DNA from: Monarcha castaneiventris obscurior
Lineage: Eukaryota; Chordata; Aves; Passeriformes; Monarchidae
Assembly (NCBI GenBank): GCA_026261815.1
Contig: JAMPIT010000511.1
Location: 2,775,001-2,839,000, forward strand
Length of the DNA: 64,000 nucleotides
Reading direction: 5' to 3'
Shown here: positions 1 to 10,769 of the stretch, one piece after another
How the letters are laid out: the number at the start of each line of letters is the position of its first letter
Position numbering within the stretch: the first letter of the stretch is position 1
The notes under the pieces: model-generated
Databases searched by the model: none
What the model was told of the DNA's origin: nothing
The model's input: only the letters and a program-made list of their open reading frames with translations
Program-made: the position numbers and the translations under genes

Positions 1-64
1 CAGCCCAGGTGCCCACAGGTGTGTCACAGCTCCGTGTCTCTCTTGCAGGCAGGATACCAGTGAG

Positions 65-883
65 ATGTTTGCTGTCTGCCCGGCAAATGCCCCATTCCGG
101 CAGGGCCGGGGGGCCCCGGCGCTGGGCACGGCCATCCCAGGGGCAGGACATGGGCCGGACTCCAACTCCAACTTCGTGGGAGAGGTGTGTGACAGCAACG
201 AGAACTGGAGCCAGCCAGCGCCTGGGTCCCCGCCAGAGGAGGGCTCCAGCCAGAGCGAAAACACCACAAATCCGTCTGATAATCTGCTGTTATTAATGCA
301 GAGACAGATGGTCCAGGGCCGGCTTAGGGACACCGCCCCGGGCCTGGGCGACGTGCACCCCGAGCAGGGGGTGCGCAGCCCCCCCGAGGGAGCGGAGGTC
401 GGCGGGGCGGGGGGACAAGACACTGCCAAGGAGGGGGCCGGGGGATGTGTCAAGCCCCCGAGCTCCCCTGCAGAGGACAACGGCTATGCCAGCAGCTCCC
501 TCAGCATCGACAGCCCCGACAGCACCTGCAGCACCACCTGGGACCCTCCTGCCTCTGCCCCCCAAGCCAGCAGCCCCCCTGAGGCAGGGGCAGCCGAGCC
601 CAAGCCGGGGACCTTCTTCCCGGCACTGGCAGAGGCTGTGCAGCACCTCCAGGACAAGGAGCGCTTCAAGGAGCAGGAGAAGGAGAAGCACCACATCCAG
701 CTGGTGATGTACCGGCGCCTGGCCCTGCTGCGCTGGATCCACGGCCTCCAGCAGAAAGTCGTGGACCAGCAGAACCGGTTGCAGGAGAGTTTCGACACCA
801 TCCTGGATAATCGCAAAGAGCTCATCCGCTGCATGCAGCAGGGCCCGGCTTGCCTTGCTGCTGCGGCCGCCCCCGGCCCCTGA
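65..883 (+). CDS. C1orf216: C1orf216 orthologue (UPF0500 family), 272 aa
   Basis: Complete reading frame of 272 codons in one exon. A splice acceptor (polypyrimidine then cag) ends at position 48, so the exon starts at 49 and the ATG follows 16 nt later. This matches the human gene, whose coding sequence lies in its last exon. Hallmarks seen: DSNSNF near residues 32-37, SNENW near 44-48, GVRSPPEGAE at 102-111, the EDNGYASSSLSID block at 137-149, and a conserved charged C-terminal half (about 186-258) ending in ESFDTILDNRKELIRC. The C-terminal half (EKEKHH..LVMYRRLALL) is predicted helical or coiled-coil by eye. No signal peptide or membrane segment is seen. The family has no established biochemical role; in human it sits next to CLSPN. 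The bird protein is longer than the roughly 229-aa human one, through an Ala/Gly/Pro-rich middle. The identification rests on remembered family motifs. Confidence 0.93.
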   Translation: MFAVCPANAPFRQGRGAPALGTAIPGAGHGPDSNSNFVGEVCDSNENWSQPAPGSPPEEGSSQSENTTNPSDNLLLLMQRQMVQGRLRDTAPGLGDVHPEQGVRSPPEGAEVGGAGGQDTAKEGAGGCVKPPSSPAEDNGYASSSLSIDSPDSTCSTTWDPPASAPQASSPPEAGAAEPKPGTFFPALAEAVQHLQDKERFKEQEKEKHHIQLVMYRRLALLRWIHGLQQKVVDQQNRLQESFDTILDNRKELIRCMQQGPACLAAAAAPGP

Positions 884-2393
884 GGTGCCACCGGCACTGC
901 CCGGCCCAGCCCTCACCCTCCAGACGGTGTGGCATTGGCTGGTGGCATCTCTATCCTGTGCCAAGCGCTCACCGGGCCCCTGGGTGCCCACCCTGCCCTT
1001 CGCATCTCTCTCCAACACAGCCAAGAGTCCCCGAAGCATTCATCTCCATTATCCCTCTGCACTGGAATTTGTTTTGTCCTGCACCCAGGCCCGGGGTGGC
1101 ACTGGGCTGGGTCGACCTCAGGACCTTGGGGTGTACGGAGCCCGAGGTGACCAGGCTCATCTTTAAACCTAATCTAAGTCCATTGTTGAGCCTGGCTGAG
1201 CCACACCAGTGCCGGGATGGCCACGCTGGAGCTGCAGGGCAGTGAGGGCCCCAGGGCAGTGAAGCTTCTAAACCTCCCTGGACAAAGCACTTCCAGCATG
1301 TGCTTCATCCCCACATCCCACCTGCACCGGTGCATCCCTGCAGCCACAGCCCAGCCACTGGTAAATGTCACTTGTTGTTGAGAGCGAGGTGTCCTGGGCT
1401 GTGAGAGAAACAAAAAATCATTCTGAAAAGTGACCTCAGAATGCTGAAAAGTAAATTTAAGTCAAATGATCCAACACCAATATATGTTTTTAATGTCAGT
1501 ATTAGAGAAAAGTTAATTTAGGTCTATGTGTGTGTGCACATCTGTCTGCTGTGGGCAGTGCTCTCACTCAGTGCGTGATCCCAAAGCTGCTCATGAACTT
1601 ATGGTGTTGGTGTTTATATTAATTTATCATTTGAGAGCAAAGAGAATATTTTTTTTCTGATCTGCATTTTATCCAGCGGGAGCTGTACACAGAACCCAAA
1701 GAACAGTTGTCTTAACTAGAGATGGAAAAGGAGCTGCTGTGCGTTTGCTGTGCTTTGCTGTGTATCCATAGGACACATATTCCATTTAAGTGCTGATGTG
1801 GAGGAGCAGCAGTGGGCAGTGAGGGCTCAGCCAGAGCACTCCCCATCCTGCCCTGGTTGCCAAGCAAAGCCAGGCCCTGATTCCATTTGTCATCTACAAA
1901 AGGAAGGTGATGAGGGATTCCAGAGCTGCCATGTGTGTCCCCCCAGCCAAACTGCTTCCTGCCATCAGAGGAGCCACTTCACCAGGGCCGCAGTGGCCAG
2001 CACCATCTGGTCAGATCCTGGCACTCACCACCCACCAGATGCTCCTGGACTATGGATGAACAACCATGGCCAAGCCCACCAGCGACTGATGGGCCAGGGG
2101 CAGCACCAGCCTCCTCCCGCCCCACATGGGGCACAGCCAGGCTCTGCTCCCCCTGGGGCTGCTGCCAGTGGGTGAAGTGTGGAGATTCACAAAAATCCTC
2201 TTCCAAAAACGACATTTTAGTGGCAAAGGGTGCACTCAGCTTAAAGCAACCTGTGCCAGTGCTGGAGGATTCCGGCAGCTTCCCGCAAGGCTCATGCTGC
2301 CCTCACCTCCTTCCTGCTTGCTTGCCTCCAGCGCCTGCTGCCTCTGTCATATCCCAGACCTGTGATCGTGGGCATGTTGCACACCTTAATAAA
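884..2393 (+). other. C1orf216: C1orf216 3' UTR, ending at an AATAAA signal
   Basis: The stretch from the stop codon to the first canonical AATAAA holds no credible gene. Its centre (about 1410-1700) is markedly AT-rich compared with its flanks and looks like a conserved 3' UTR block. The end point is inferred from the poly(A) signal alone. Confidence 0.7.
2388..2393 (+). terminator. C1orf216: Poly(A) signal AATAAA of C1orf216
   Basis: Canonical AATAAA within 'ccttaataaaagcc', followed 30-50 nt later by a T-rich stretch (ttgttcctttatttcc). It is the first AATAAA after the stop codon, so cleavage probably falls near 2405-2415. Confidence 0.65.
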
Positions 2394-2419
2394 AGCCTTG
2401 GAGCTGAAGGAGCCGAGCC

Positions 2420-5400
2420 CCAGCTGGACTTGTTCCTTTATTTCCCTTCCCAAGCCTGCTGAGCTGGGAGCAGCTGCCCTGTGCTCATCGCAGGGACTGT
2501 GGGTGAATGGCAGGTCGAGGGCACAGGTCTTGGCACCCTCCTCCCATCTCTGCATCCCTGGGCAGGCTGGCCTGCTGGGTCAGCCATACTGTGCCAGCAC
2601 CGGCAGTTCATCCAGGCTTAGTTTTTAAAGGTTTTTTAAACACCGGTGTGTGTTGCTCCTCCTGTCTCTCCTGTGGCCGTGGGGCAGCAGGGAGCCAGCG
2701 CTGGGGTGCAGTCTGAGTGCAGGATTTACCTTCTGCCCCAGGAGAACGTGGCTGGAACCAGGGGGACCAGATTCCCGGATTCCTGGCACCCTGCCCTGCG
2801 GCCCTGCTCATGGGGAGGGCTGGGGGCAGCTCCGGGTGATGGGGGTGGCAGATAACAACACCTGAGTGTTGACCCAAAGGTGACTTTGCCTCAGGCTTCA
2901 CAGAGATTAACTAGAGATGAAAAACCGAGGCTGTAGCGGCCCTTTGAACCCTTCCTCACCTTTCCCCCCGCCCCTTCCTGCTTCTCCTTTCCAGCCTCTG
3001 AGTCTGTGGGAATCCAGGGATGCAATTCAGGGATCCCTGTACAGACACAGCAAGGCATGAAGGGCAGAGCAGCCACATTTTTCCACCCTCATCCGTGCCC
3101 TGCAGCCGGGACTGCTGGGAGGTTTGTCCAAGCCCTCGGGGGTTCCACAGGATGTGGGGTGCTCCTCTCTGAGCCCCTTTCTCACCTCATCCACTTTCCA
3201 TGGAGCGTGGGGCTCCGTCAGGTTTGGGGGAACATGAGCCCTCCGAGCCCCGCAGCAAGACTGAGAGATTCTGTTTATCTTGGTCAAATGCTTTATACAA
3301 ATAATTATTTCCAAGGTAAATATTGTGAAAATCCAGATTATTTGCTCAAGAAATGAAAGAATAACTGCGGGAGCACATCAAAGAGGTGGATCTGTTCTGG
3401 CAGCTAGAGGCTTCCTCCCTGGTTATTGGGACCCCAATGCTCCTGCCCCAGGACTTGGCTGGAGATGGCCAGAACCGATTTGCAAAATCAACTACAGACA
3501 GAGCTTTTCCACCCCCAGCTCCAGTGCCCAAATGAGATTTGGGAATTAATTAAAAACCTGACCAATTGCAGGGGGAAAAACAATAAAGACACAAAACGCT
3601 GAAGGGCTGAGCCCAGGCCAGCTTGGGGGGGGCAGGGCCCTCTGCCCCTGGGACACACCCCACAGGACACTCTGACCCTGCACCCCCTGCTCAGCACCCT
3701 CTGGGTGCAATCCAGATGGGATGGGTGCTGCAGGCAGGCACCGGCAAGGGGCTGGGACAGGGATCTGCCCCAGGGCTCCATGCCTGGGATTTCCCCATCC
3801 TCAGGGATTGCCAAGCCTCCCTAAAGGGGCTGAATTCTCGCCTCACAGAGGGATTAACTTGGACGTCAGGGGAGATGCTCCAGCCCCAAACCCCCCCCAG
3901 GTGGGTGGGAATGCCAGCAGCAGGATCTGGATGCAGCCGTTGTTCCAGGCAGAAGCCTAGAGCCATGATGGGGCTCCCCGCCAGCATGGGGGGATCTGAG
4001 CTGTGCACCCCATGGCATCCAAGCCTGAATTCCCATGCCTGACCGACGGCCCCTCTGGTTTTAAGGCCTCCTCTGAAAGTTTATTGTTACTATTATATCA
4101 AATCCCTGTGACACTGGGCTGGTTTTACTGCACAAAGCAAGATTTGGCAAACGTTGCCTTGCTTTGAAAGTTAAAATAATGGCATTAAACCAAAATCAAA
4201 TATTTATGAAGCTTTGGACGGAAATATTTTACCTTGTAATTGGAATCCATTCTAACCCTTTCCAGTATTTTGTGGGCTTAAAAAAAAGTCTTTAAAAATA
4301 GAATCGAATGATGTGGTAACTGATGCAATGAAAGTACAAAAGAAAATTAATCATCTCAGACCATTATCCAGAGATCCAGACTGGGACGCACTTAAAGCAT
4401 CCCAGGATCCCTTGTTTATTGTGTCTCGGAGACTTCCAGATCCCACGTTTGGTTTGCAGTGGGAGAAGGGCTTTCATTGCTCTCAGCTGGAAGAATGAGC
4501 ACAGCCAGAGCTGCTTCCCTCACCCCAAATGTCACATCCAGGCAGCACCCAGTGTGGTAAGAGGTCCCACCCCCCTGTGCACCCCATGTCCCACCATCAC
4601 CAACCTTCCCAGGCTGCTCCCTGGGACGTGGAGGTGTGAGGCTGCCCAGAGAGATGAGCTCAGCCTTTATAGGATCCATATGTGCCACCATGCCGGGAGC
4701 ACCTGCCGCTGCCTGGGAGGTCCAGGGGGGTGGTGGGGAGCAGGGGGGCTCTGTCCTGCTGCTCCAGTCTCTCCACAGAGAGATCCTCCTTGTCCATCGA
4801 GGCTCCTTTGTCCTGCAGCCCTGGCTAAGTGGCACTGACCAGTGGGAACTGGAGGGTTGGAGGCAGATCAGTGTGGCCCTGAGCTTTGGTGTATCCCTCC
4901 TTCCAGCAGCATCCACTGGGACAGAACCACCATTCACAGGACTTTTCAGGCTGTTCTCACTCCCTGATGTTTTATATTTCATTTTAACTGCCTCACACTG
5001 GCAGAATACATACAGAAGAAATACAGTCACCTCCTGCTTGAAACAGAGCAGAGCACCACCAATGCCGAGAGCTCAGGATGGACAAGGCGGGAGGCAGGAT
5101 TGGGAATACCAGGATCTTCCCCTGTCCCCGCACTGCTGAAGTGTCAGGACACATTGCAAACCCTGCTGCCCTTCCAGGGTATTTCTAAAACCTTGAAATG
5201 CATTAAAATCTGGGCATCATCCCAGTCTGATCACTGCAGCTGGAAACATGTACCTGGAGCACCTCTGCCCACCCACAGCCAGAAATGGACCATGCTGGGA
5301 TGTGACCAGCACAGCCCTGCTCAGAGTGAGCATCCTCCTCACCCTGGCTTGGATGGTTCATTTTCCAAGACCTGTTTCCCGTTCGTCCTTTCCAGCGGCG

Positions 5401-5605
5401 TTGGGATGGGCGGGACCCCGAGTGCCGGGCTCTGCCGTGGTATCTGATGGAAACGCAGTTTGAGCCTCCCTTCTTTAATGATTCCCTTTGAAATGTTGTT
5501 GCTTCCGCACATCCCCCTTCGGGGTAGAATATTAAGCAAGAGCAACTCGGCTGGAAATTCAGATTGTTTTTGTGTCTGTTTTCATTTACATTTTAATGAC
5601 AGAGG
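2420..5605. other. Intergenic, no gene seen; AT-rich island at 4070-4340
   Basis: GC-rich filler with only chance open frames. At 4070-4340 the composition switches abruptly to AT-rich and includes 'ttggcaaacgttgcc' (NFI-like half-sites) and 'ggcattaaacc'. A second island lies at about 5455-5605 (ctttaatgattcc, attttaatgacag). Both look like conserved non-coding elements rather than exons. Confidence 0.4.
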
Positions 5606-5849
5606 AATCGTAGCAATCGGGCTGTTTGCAGCAGGGCCAGGGAAAAAGGGAAAAATCACCTGCCACCACCTCACCTTTGCCCCTCATAAACAGCATCAGG
5701 ACCTGGGAATCACCAATTTTTGGCATGAATCATAGCAATCGGGCTGTTTGCAGCAGGGCCAGGGAAAAGGGGAAAAATCACCTGCCACCACCTCACCTTT
5801 GCCCCTCATAAACAGCATCAGGACCTGGGAATCACCAATTTTTGGCATG
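5606..5849. repeat. 122-bp tandem direct duplication (two copies)
   Basis: Copy 1 is 5606-5727 and copy 2 is 5728-5849; similarity runs 2 nt further. Reading them side by side shows only two substitutions (cgtagc/catagc near the start and one a/g in an A/G-rich run), about 98% identity with no indel. The unit contains 'gcaatcgggctgtttgcagc' and 'cagcatcaggacctggg'. Neither copy encodes anything. Confidence 0.95.
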
Positions 5850-5851
5850 AA

Positions 5852-8800
5852 AGTGCTTTTTTCCCCTTTCTCCTGCCCAGGCAGGTGGGATTTAAGTCAG
5901 AAATAGGCTCTTGGACCCCTTGCAGGGGCTTTGCCCAGGGGCAGCATCGAGACACAGGTGCACCAGGTGTGCTGGGGAAGGGGATGTGGTGTGAAGGAGT
6001 GAGCACATGGATGCTGTCCATTTGGGATGGTTGGGTGCTGAGGCCAAGGGTGCTGGTGCTGCTCCAGGAGCTCGCTGCACCTGCAGGAGGAGGGGAAAAG
6101 AGGTCCCAGGCATCATCGTCTGCCTTGGACAGAGGTGGGGCAGGATTTCCCCTGTGAGAGCAGAGCCCCATCCCAGGAACCAACTCAGTGCCCAGGAACC
6201 AACTCTATGCCACACCAGCAGCCCATGGCTCTTCAGATGAGGTATGGGGATCCAGGCCTCCCTGAGAAAACAGCTGGGAGTAAAGATCGCTGGAAGAGAG
6301 GCAATAAACTCTCGGTTATTCTTCTGCCAGGGAGGCCAATCGAGCTGCAAAGAGTGCCCCAAGGCCAGCCGTACATCATTATTTCCTCACGCGGGTCCTG
6401 TGTGATGTAGTGGCTGTCTCGCTGGGGGGAATGCCTTCCCTGTTTTCAGCATCAGCACTGGAATATCTGGAGCCCTGGGAGCATCGGGTTGAATCCAAAA
6501 GCCCCAATGCTGCATTTTATTCCTTCAAGATGATAATAATCCGAGTGCCGCACACACGGCCTGTCCATGAGTGTTTGATTGAGGGCTAAAAACAAAGGTT
6601 CTGCCTGGACAGCCAACAAACCCCCATGCAGCCCCAGGGGCTCTACTGGGGGGGCTGCCGGCTCCTCCTGGCCCAGATGGGGGGACACCATTCCCCACAG
6701 GCTGCTGCACATTGGGATGGGGCTCGGGGCTGCCAAAGACGGGCTCCAGCTCCATGACATAGGTGGGACTGCAGTGTCACCACTGCCAACCTCTGCAAAC
6801 CGGAACCCCTGAGGTGCAGACTGGGACCAGGTTCCAGCCTCTGGGATGGCCAGACTGGTCTCCAAGCTCTCTGTGGACCACTGGAAGTGGACAAAAGTTC
6901 AGGTCGGTGTGGTGGAGTGAGGCTTCAGCTTGCCTGTGCTTAGATTTTAACTGAACTGCCTGGCTTGGCTGCATTCACAGACTCTGTCTATGTTTTCCAT
7001 CTTGGAATCTCCATTTTCCTCTGTTCTGGCTTAATTTCTCTGCTCTGGACAGACCTGGAGGGAGAAGGCAGCTTCCAGCTCCCAGTCACGGATGGAGGCT
7101 GCATTTTGCACCAACAACAAAGTGAAACAACAAAGAAATGAATTTGGGTTTTTTAAGTCCTTTGAGGGCTCAGCTCATTTTGTTTTCCCTTCCCAATACC
7201 TCCTTCCCCCATGGCTCCAGTCCTGCCCTGCAAGTGGCACCATCTGTATTTTCACGTTTGAGTGCTGCTGGAGGGAGGAGTGGCACCATGGCACCGGCTG
7301 TGCCAGGACCCAAGCACTGGATCCAATCACCACGCCAGCCCCTTCATCTCCTGACTTGTGGCACACTTGGTTTCTCAAGCCATCCAAAAACTTCCCAGGG
7401 TGGGGAGATCCAGGCTGACTTTCTGTCTCTTTTGTTTTCTCCAGGAGGGCAAGGAGGAGTATGCGGAGCCAGCACTGGGGCACACGCACCCCGGCAAACC
7501 TACCGGAACCCGGGAGAAATGGAAACTTTTTAAAAATTCATGAAAACCAAGGAATACAAAGCCGAATTAGGAGAGCCAGTAGTGCTGGGCTGAGTCTGTT
7601 TGGTGTTGATACTGTGCAGAATTAAGTCAGACTGGTCTTTCTTGTGGCCAGAGGGTAGGAAAAGGGCTCCCAGTGGAGAGGACCCAGCCCGGCACTAGCG
7701 ATGCTGAGCGGGGATTGATAACCCGGCACGGGGGGCCGCGGCTCCGACGGATGCTGCTCCGGGCCCAAAAGCTGCATTTATCCCAGCGATAGCAGCCGAG
7801 CCAGAGCTGCGGGCCTTGGGGGCAAAAAAGGCTTAAAAACCCATCCTTCATTCATCAGGCAGCTGAGACAGAGAGGGGGAGGAGGGGGAGACAAAAATGA
7901 TGGAGAACGAATTAAGAATTGGAGGAAACATGGAGGGGGAGCTGCTGTGCCCCAGACAAGGGGCTCAGCCCTGCCTGGACCCTTGCCCACAAAGCCAGGA
8001 ATGGGCAGGAGCCTGGGTGGGGGGTGCCCAGGAGGGCATCAGGGCATGAATCCCACCTGAGGTGTCACTTCCCAATCCTCAAATAATACCCCTCTCCAAT
8101 CCTGGAGCCACCCACCGCAGATGCTGGTGGGCGGGAGGCAGCAATGGGGTCCCCTTTCCAGCATCCCCCTCCAGTGCCCTGGCAATGCCAGGTGGCCACT
8201 GGGAATTTTGCAGACAGGGGAACGGTGGGAGAAGGTTCATCAGTCACTTCTCACAAGCAAATAATGCAATGTGACAGCGTGAGGCTGCGAGGGGCTGCAA
8301 GGGGCTGTGGAGACCCCTGCATTGAAGGAAACCCACCATGCGGAGAGAATGCACCCGGCAGCGTGGGCAGGGATCTGCCGGAGCAGGGATCAGTATGGGC
8401 AGGCAGCAGAGAGGGAACGGGGGGCTGGAGATGCTCACGGCTGAGATGTGCACCCCAAAACCTCCCTCCTGCTGTGGGACATTTCTGCTCTGCCCCAGCT
8501 CCTTGGGACATTCGGGCAGCTTGCCATGGAAAACTTTCTGAAGGACTTGGTTTGGTTGCATGCTGGAAGAAAACCAAGTTTTAAAACCTTGAACAGTTGA
8601 TGAACCAGTTCTTGTTCCCCAGCCAGCCCCAGTTCTGCGCCCATCAACTACGGGGCCAGAAGGAACCATGACATGAATCAAATATGACATTTTACCCAGC
8701 CTGGGCCAAGGAAACTCACCCAGAACCTTCTCCACCAGCCCCACAGTTTGTGACAGCAGCGTCGTGGCTGGGAAAGCATCTGTCAGCTCTGTAGTGACAA

Positions 8801-10080
8801 ACGAGGCCATGGGCACAGTAGTTAACTTCCCACACCCTCCCAGGTTCAATATGGGGACACCCATGGCAGATCTGAGAGCAGATGTCAAATCCCCCTCTCC
8901 ACTCATCTTTATGGAGACCTAAAGTACACTCGGGAACCTGCCAAAGAGGGGAAGACCTCTCTGGGTGCTGGGAATGAGTTGTTTGCACCCCACGGGGGTC
9001 ACCTGATGGCCACACTGGTCACCCAGGCCAGAAGCAGAAGTGCCACCCTCCAACTTCTCCTCATTGAGGAAGGAGTCTTCTACCACGTTACTCAGTGGGG
9101 TCCAAAGAGCTGGGATTGCACTGTGGAAATAATTCAAATTAGGCATGCGTGTAATTACCGATATTTTATCCAAACAGGAGGAGCTGGAACATCCCTGGGT
9201 ATCTGGGGAATCATCTCACTAGATGCAAAGCAGGAAACGATGCGGTGGATGGGGGACAGGCTGATGCGGACCCTGCCCAGGGCTGCGTGGTGGGACAGGG
9301 GGACAATAAGTGTCCTGAGGACGTGCCACCAGTGTGGGCATCCCAGCCAAGCTCCCCCTCTGCTGCCCCTTCCGTGATTTATCATGGTGGGACAACCATC
9401 CAGATAGTGGATATCCATCTTGAAGCATCCTAAATGTTTGGAATGCCAAGCTCTTGTCCCATCCTGCTCACTTGCCAGCTCTTTCCAAGCCCTGTCAGAG
9501 GAGGCTGCATCCCTGCTGGCTCTGCCACTCCAGAGCCTGCACCTTCCTTGCGTGTGGAAGATGAGGCTGAGGCAGCTCTCAGCTGTGGGACCTGGCAGAT
9601 GGAGTAGTTGGGTCCAGAGACCTCCAGGGACTGGGAGCCACCAGGAGAGGTGTGGATTGAAACCAGCCAAGCTCCTCCAGGCCAGCCCTGCTCTGGTTCA
9701 GCTCTGAGCAAGTTTTCCATGCCCTGGGTTTGTTTTTTTTTTTACTTGGAACGAGCCCAATACACCAAGTTTTGCATGATTTTCTGCCTCCAGCTCCAGA
9801 CTTTCCAGAAACTCAACCTCTTGGCTCGTGCCAGACGCCTGCTGCCGGCTCCTGGTGCTGCCAAAACTGCCCTGGAGGCTGCTCAGGATTCGCCAGCTCA
9901 AAGCCCGAGCACGAGCCTTACCCGGTGCTCGGCAGCAGCCCCGCGGCTGAGGGGACAAGGTGAGGACAGAGCCCGGGGCATGGGCTCATCCCGGTGCTGC
10001 TTGGAGCATGTCGGAGCAGGTTCCTGCAGTAAAGGTGAAATTTGCAGGGAGCTCCTCTGAAATGAAAGCAGCCCCTGAAG
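5852..10080. other. Intergenic, no gene seen; several AT-rich islands
   Basis: No coding exon recognised. Islands that differ from the GC-rich background are 6500-6600 (gatgataataatccgag), 7540-7930 (gggattgataacccgg, ctgcatttatcccagcgata, aacgaattaagaattgg) and 9120-9175 (attcaaattaggcatgcg, gtaattaccgatatttt). Long frames here, such as the one at 8244-8906 on the minus strand, have no recognisable domain. Confidence 0.35.
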
Positions 10081-10084
10081 CAAC

Positions 10085-10160
10085 CTTTCCCCAGGAATTA
10101 CTCTGCTGATTAATCTCTCCTGAAGTCACCGGTGATAAATGAAGCGATTAAGGGACTGAC
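10085..10160. promoter_or_regulatory. Candidate conserved non-coding element
   Basis: A compact AT-rich block with homeodomain-like cores (aggaattactc, ctgattaatctc, gcgattaaggg) inside GC-rich surroundings. Its regulatory nature is inferred only from base composition and motif density. Confidence 0.3.
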
Positions 10161-10489
10161 CTGCCAATGGGGCTGGGGTTTTGGTGGGGTGGGCAGGGAG
10201 GGATGTTCCCCCCACCACCATTTGGGCTCTTTACAGACCTGACACCTCCTAAATCCGTATCACCAGAGCAGCCCTGGGTGGCTCTTGCAGTGGGGACTGC
10301 GCTGGGAGAAGGTCACCGGTGACCACCCAGGTCTGTCCCTGCTCAGAGGGCACTATGGAAATTGGGGAGAGGGTGTGGAGGCCAGAGTGACCTCGTGCAG
10401 CCGGGGGCTGGGGCGGAGGGCCGGGGGTGCTGCTGCTCTCAGCTGCGTTTGGTGGTCCCCGCGTGTACCAGGGGCTAATACGTGTGAAA

Positions 10490-10760
10490 AGCAGATTTAT
10501 TTTTGCCTACGTTTCATATTCTTCACGCTCCACGGCGGGAGACAAAGGATCAGCTCTTCAATGGAGTCCTAAGAATAAACCTTAAACCTCATCAAATCCA
10601 ATCCGGCAATAAAAATTGCCCGAACAAAAGGCCAGGGACGGAGGGTGGTGGCGGGGCCGTTTCCCCACGATAACAAGTTTTCACAAGACTGTTTATCCGC
10701 ACAATTTGGAACGACACTTAAAATCTCTAATCCCAATAGGCATGAAAGTGCTTGTCCCGA
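10490..10760. promoter_or_regulatory. Candidate conserved non-coding element
   Basis: About 270 bp of lower-GC DNA with dense short motifs: aataaaccttaaacctcatc, ccggcaataaaaattgcccg (near-palindromic around aaaatt), cacgataacaag, gtttatccgc (GATA/I-box-like on both strands) and cacttaaaatctctaatccc. It has no open frame and no repeat signature. This texture is typical of deeply conserved enhancers near developmental genes, but conservation cannot be tested here. Confidence 0.4.
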
Positions 10761-10769
10761 GCAAGCAGG

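Noticed and set aside
293..1039. 248-codon antisense frame over C1orf216
   Set aside because: Shadow of the GC-rich real coding exon; the plus-strand frame matches a known family, this one does not.
4416..5030. 204-codon open frame on the minus strand
   Set aside because: No homology recognised and composition like other chance frames in GC-rich intergenic DNA.
8244..8906. 220-codon open frame on the minus strand
   Set aside because: GC-rich chance frame with no domain or paralogue recognised and overlapping frames of similar length on the same strand.
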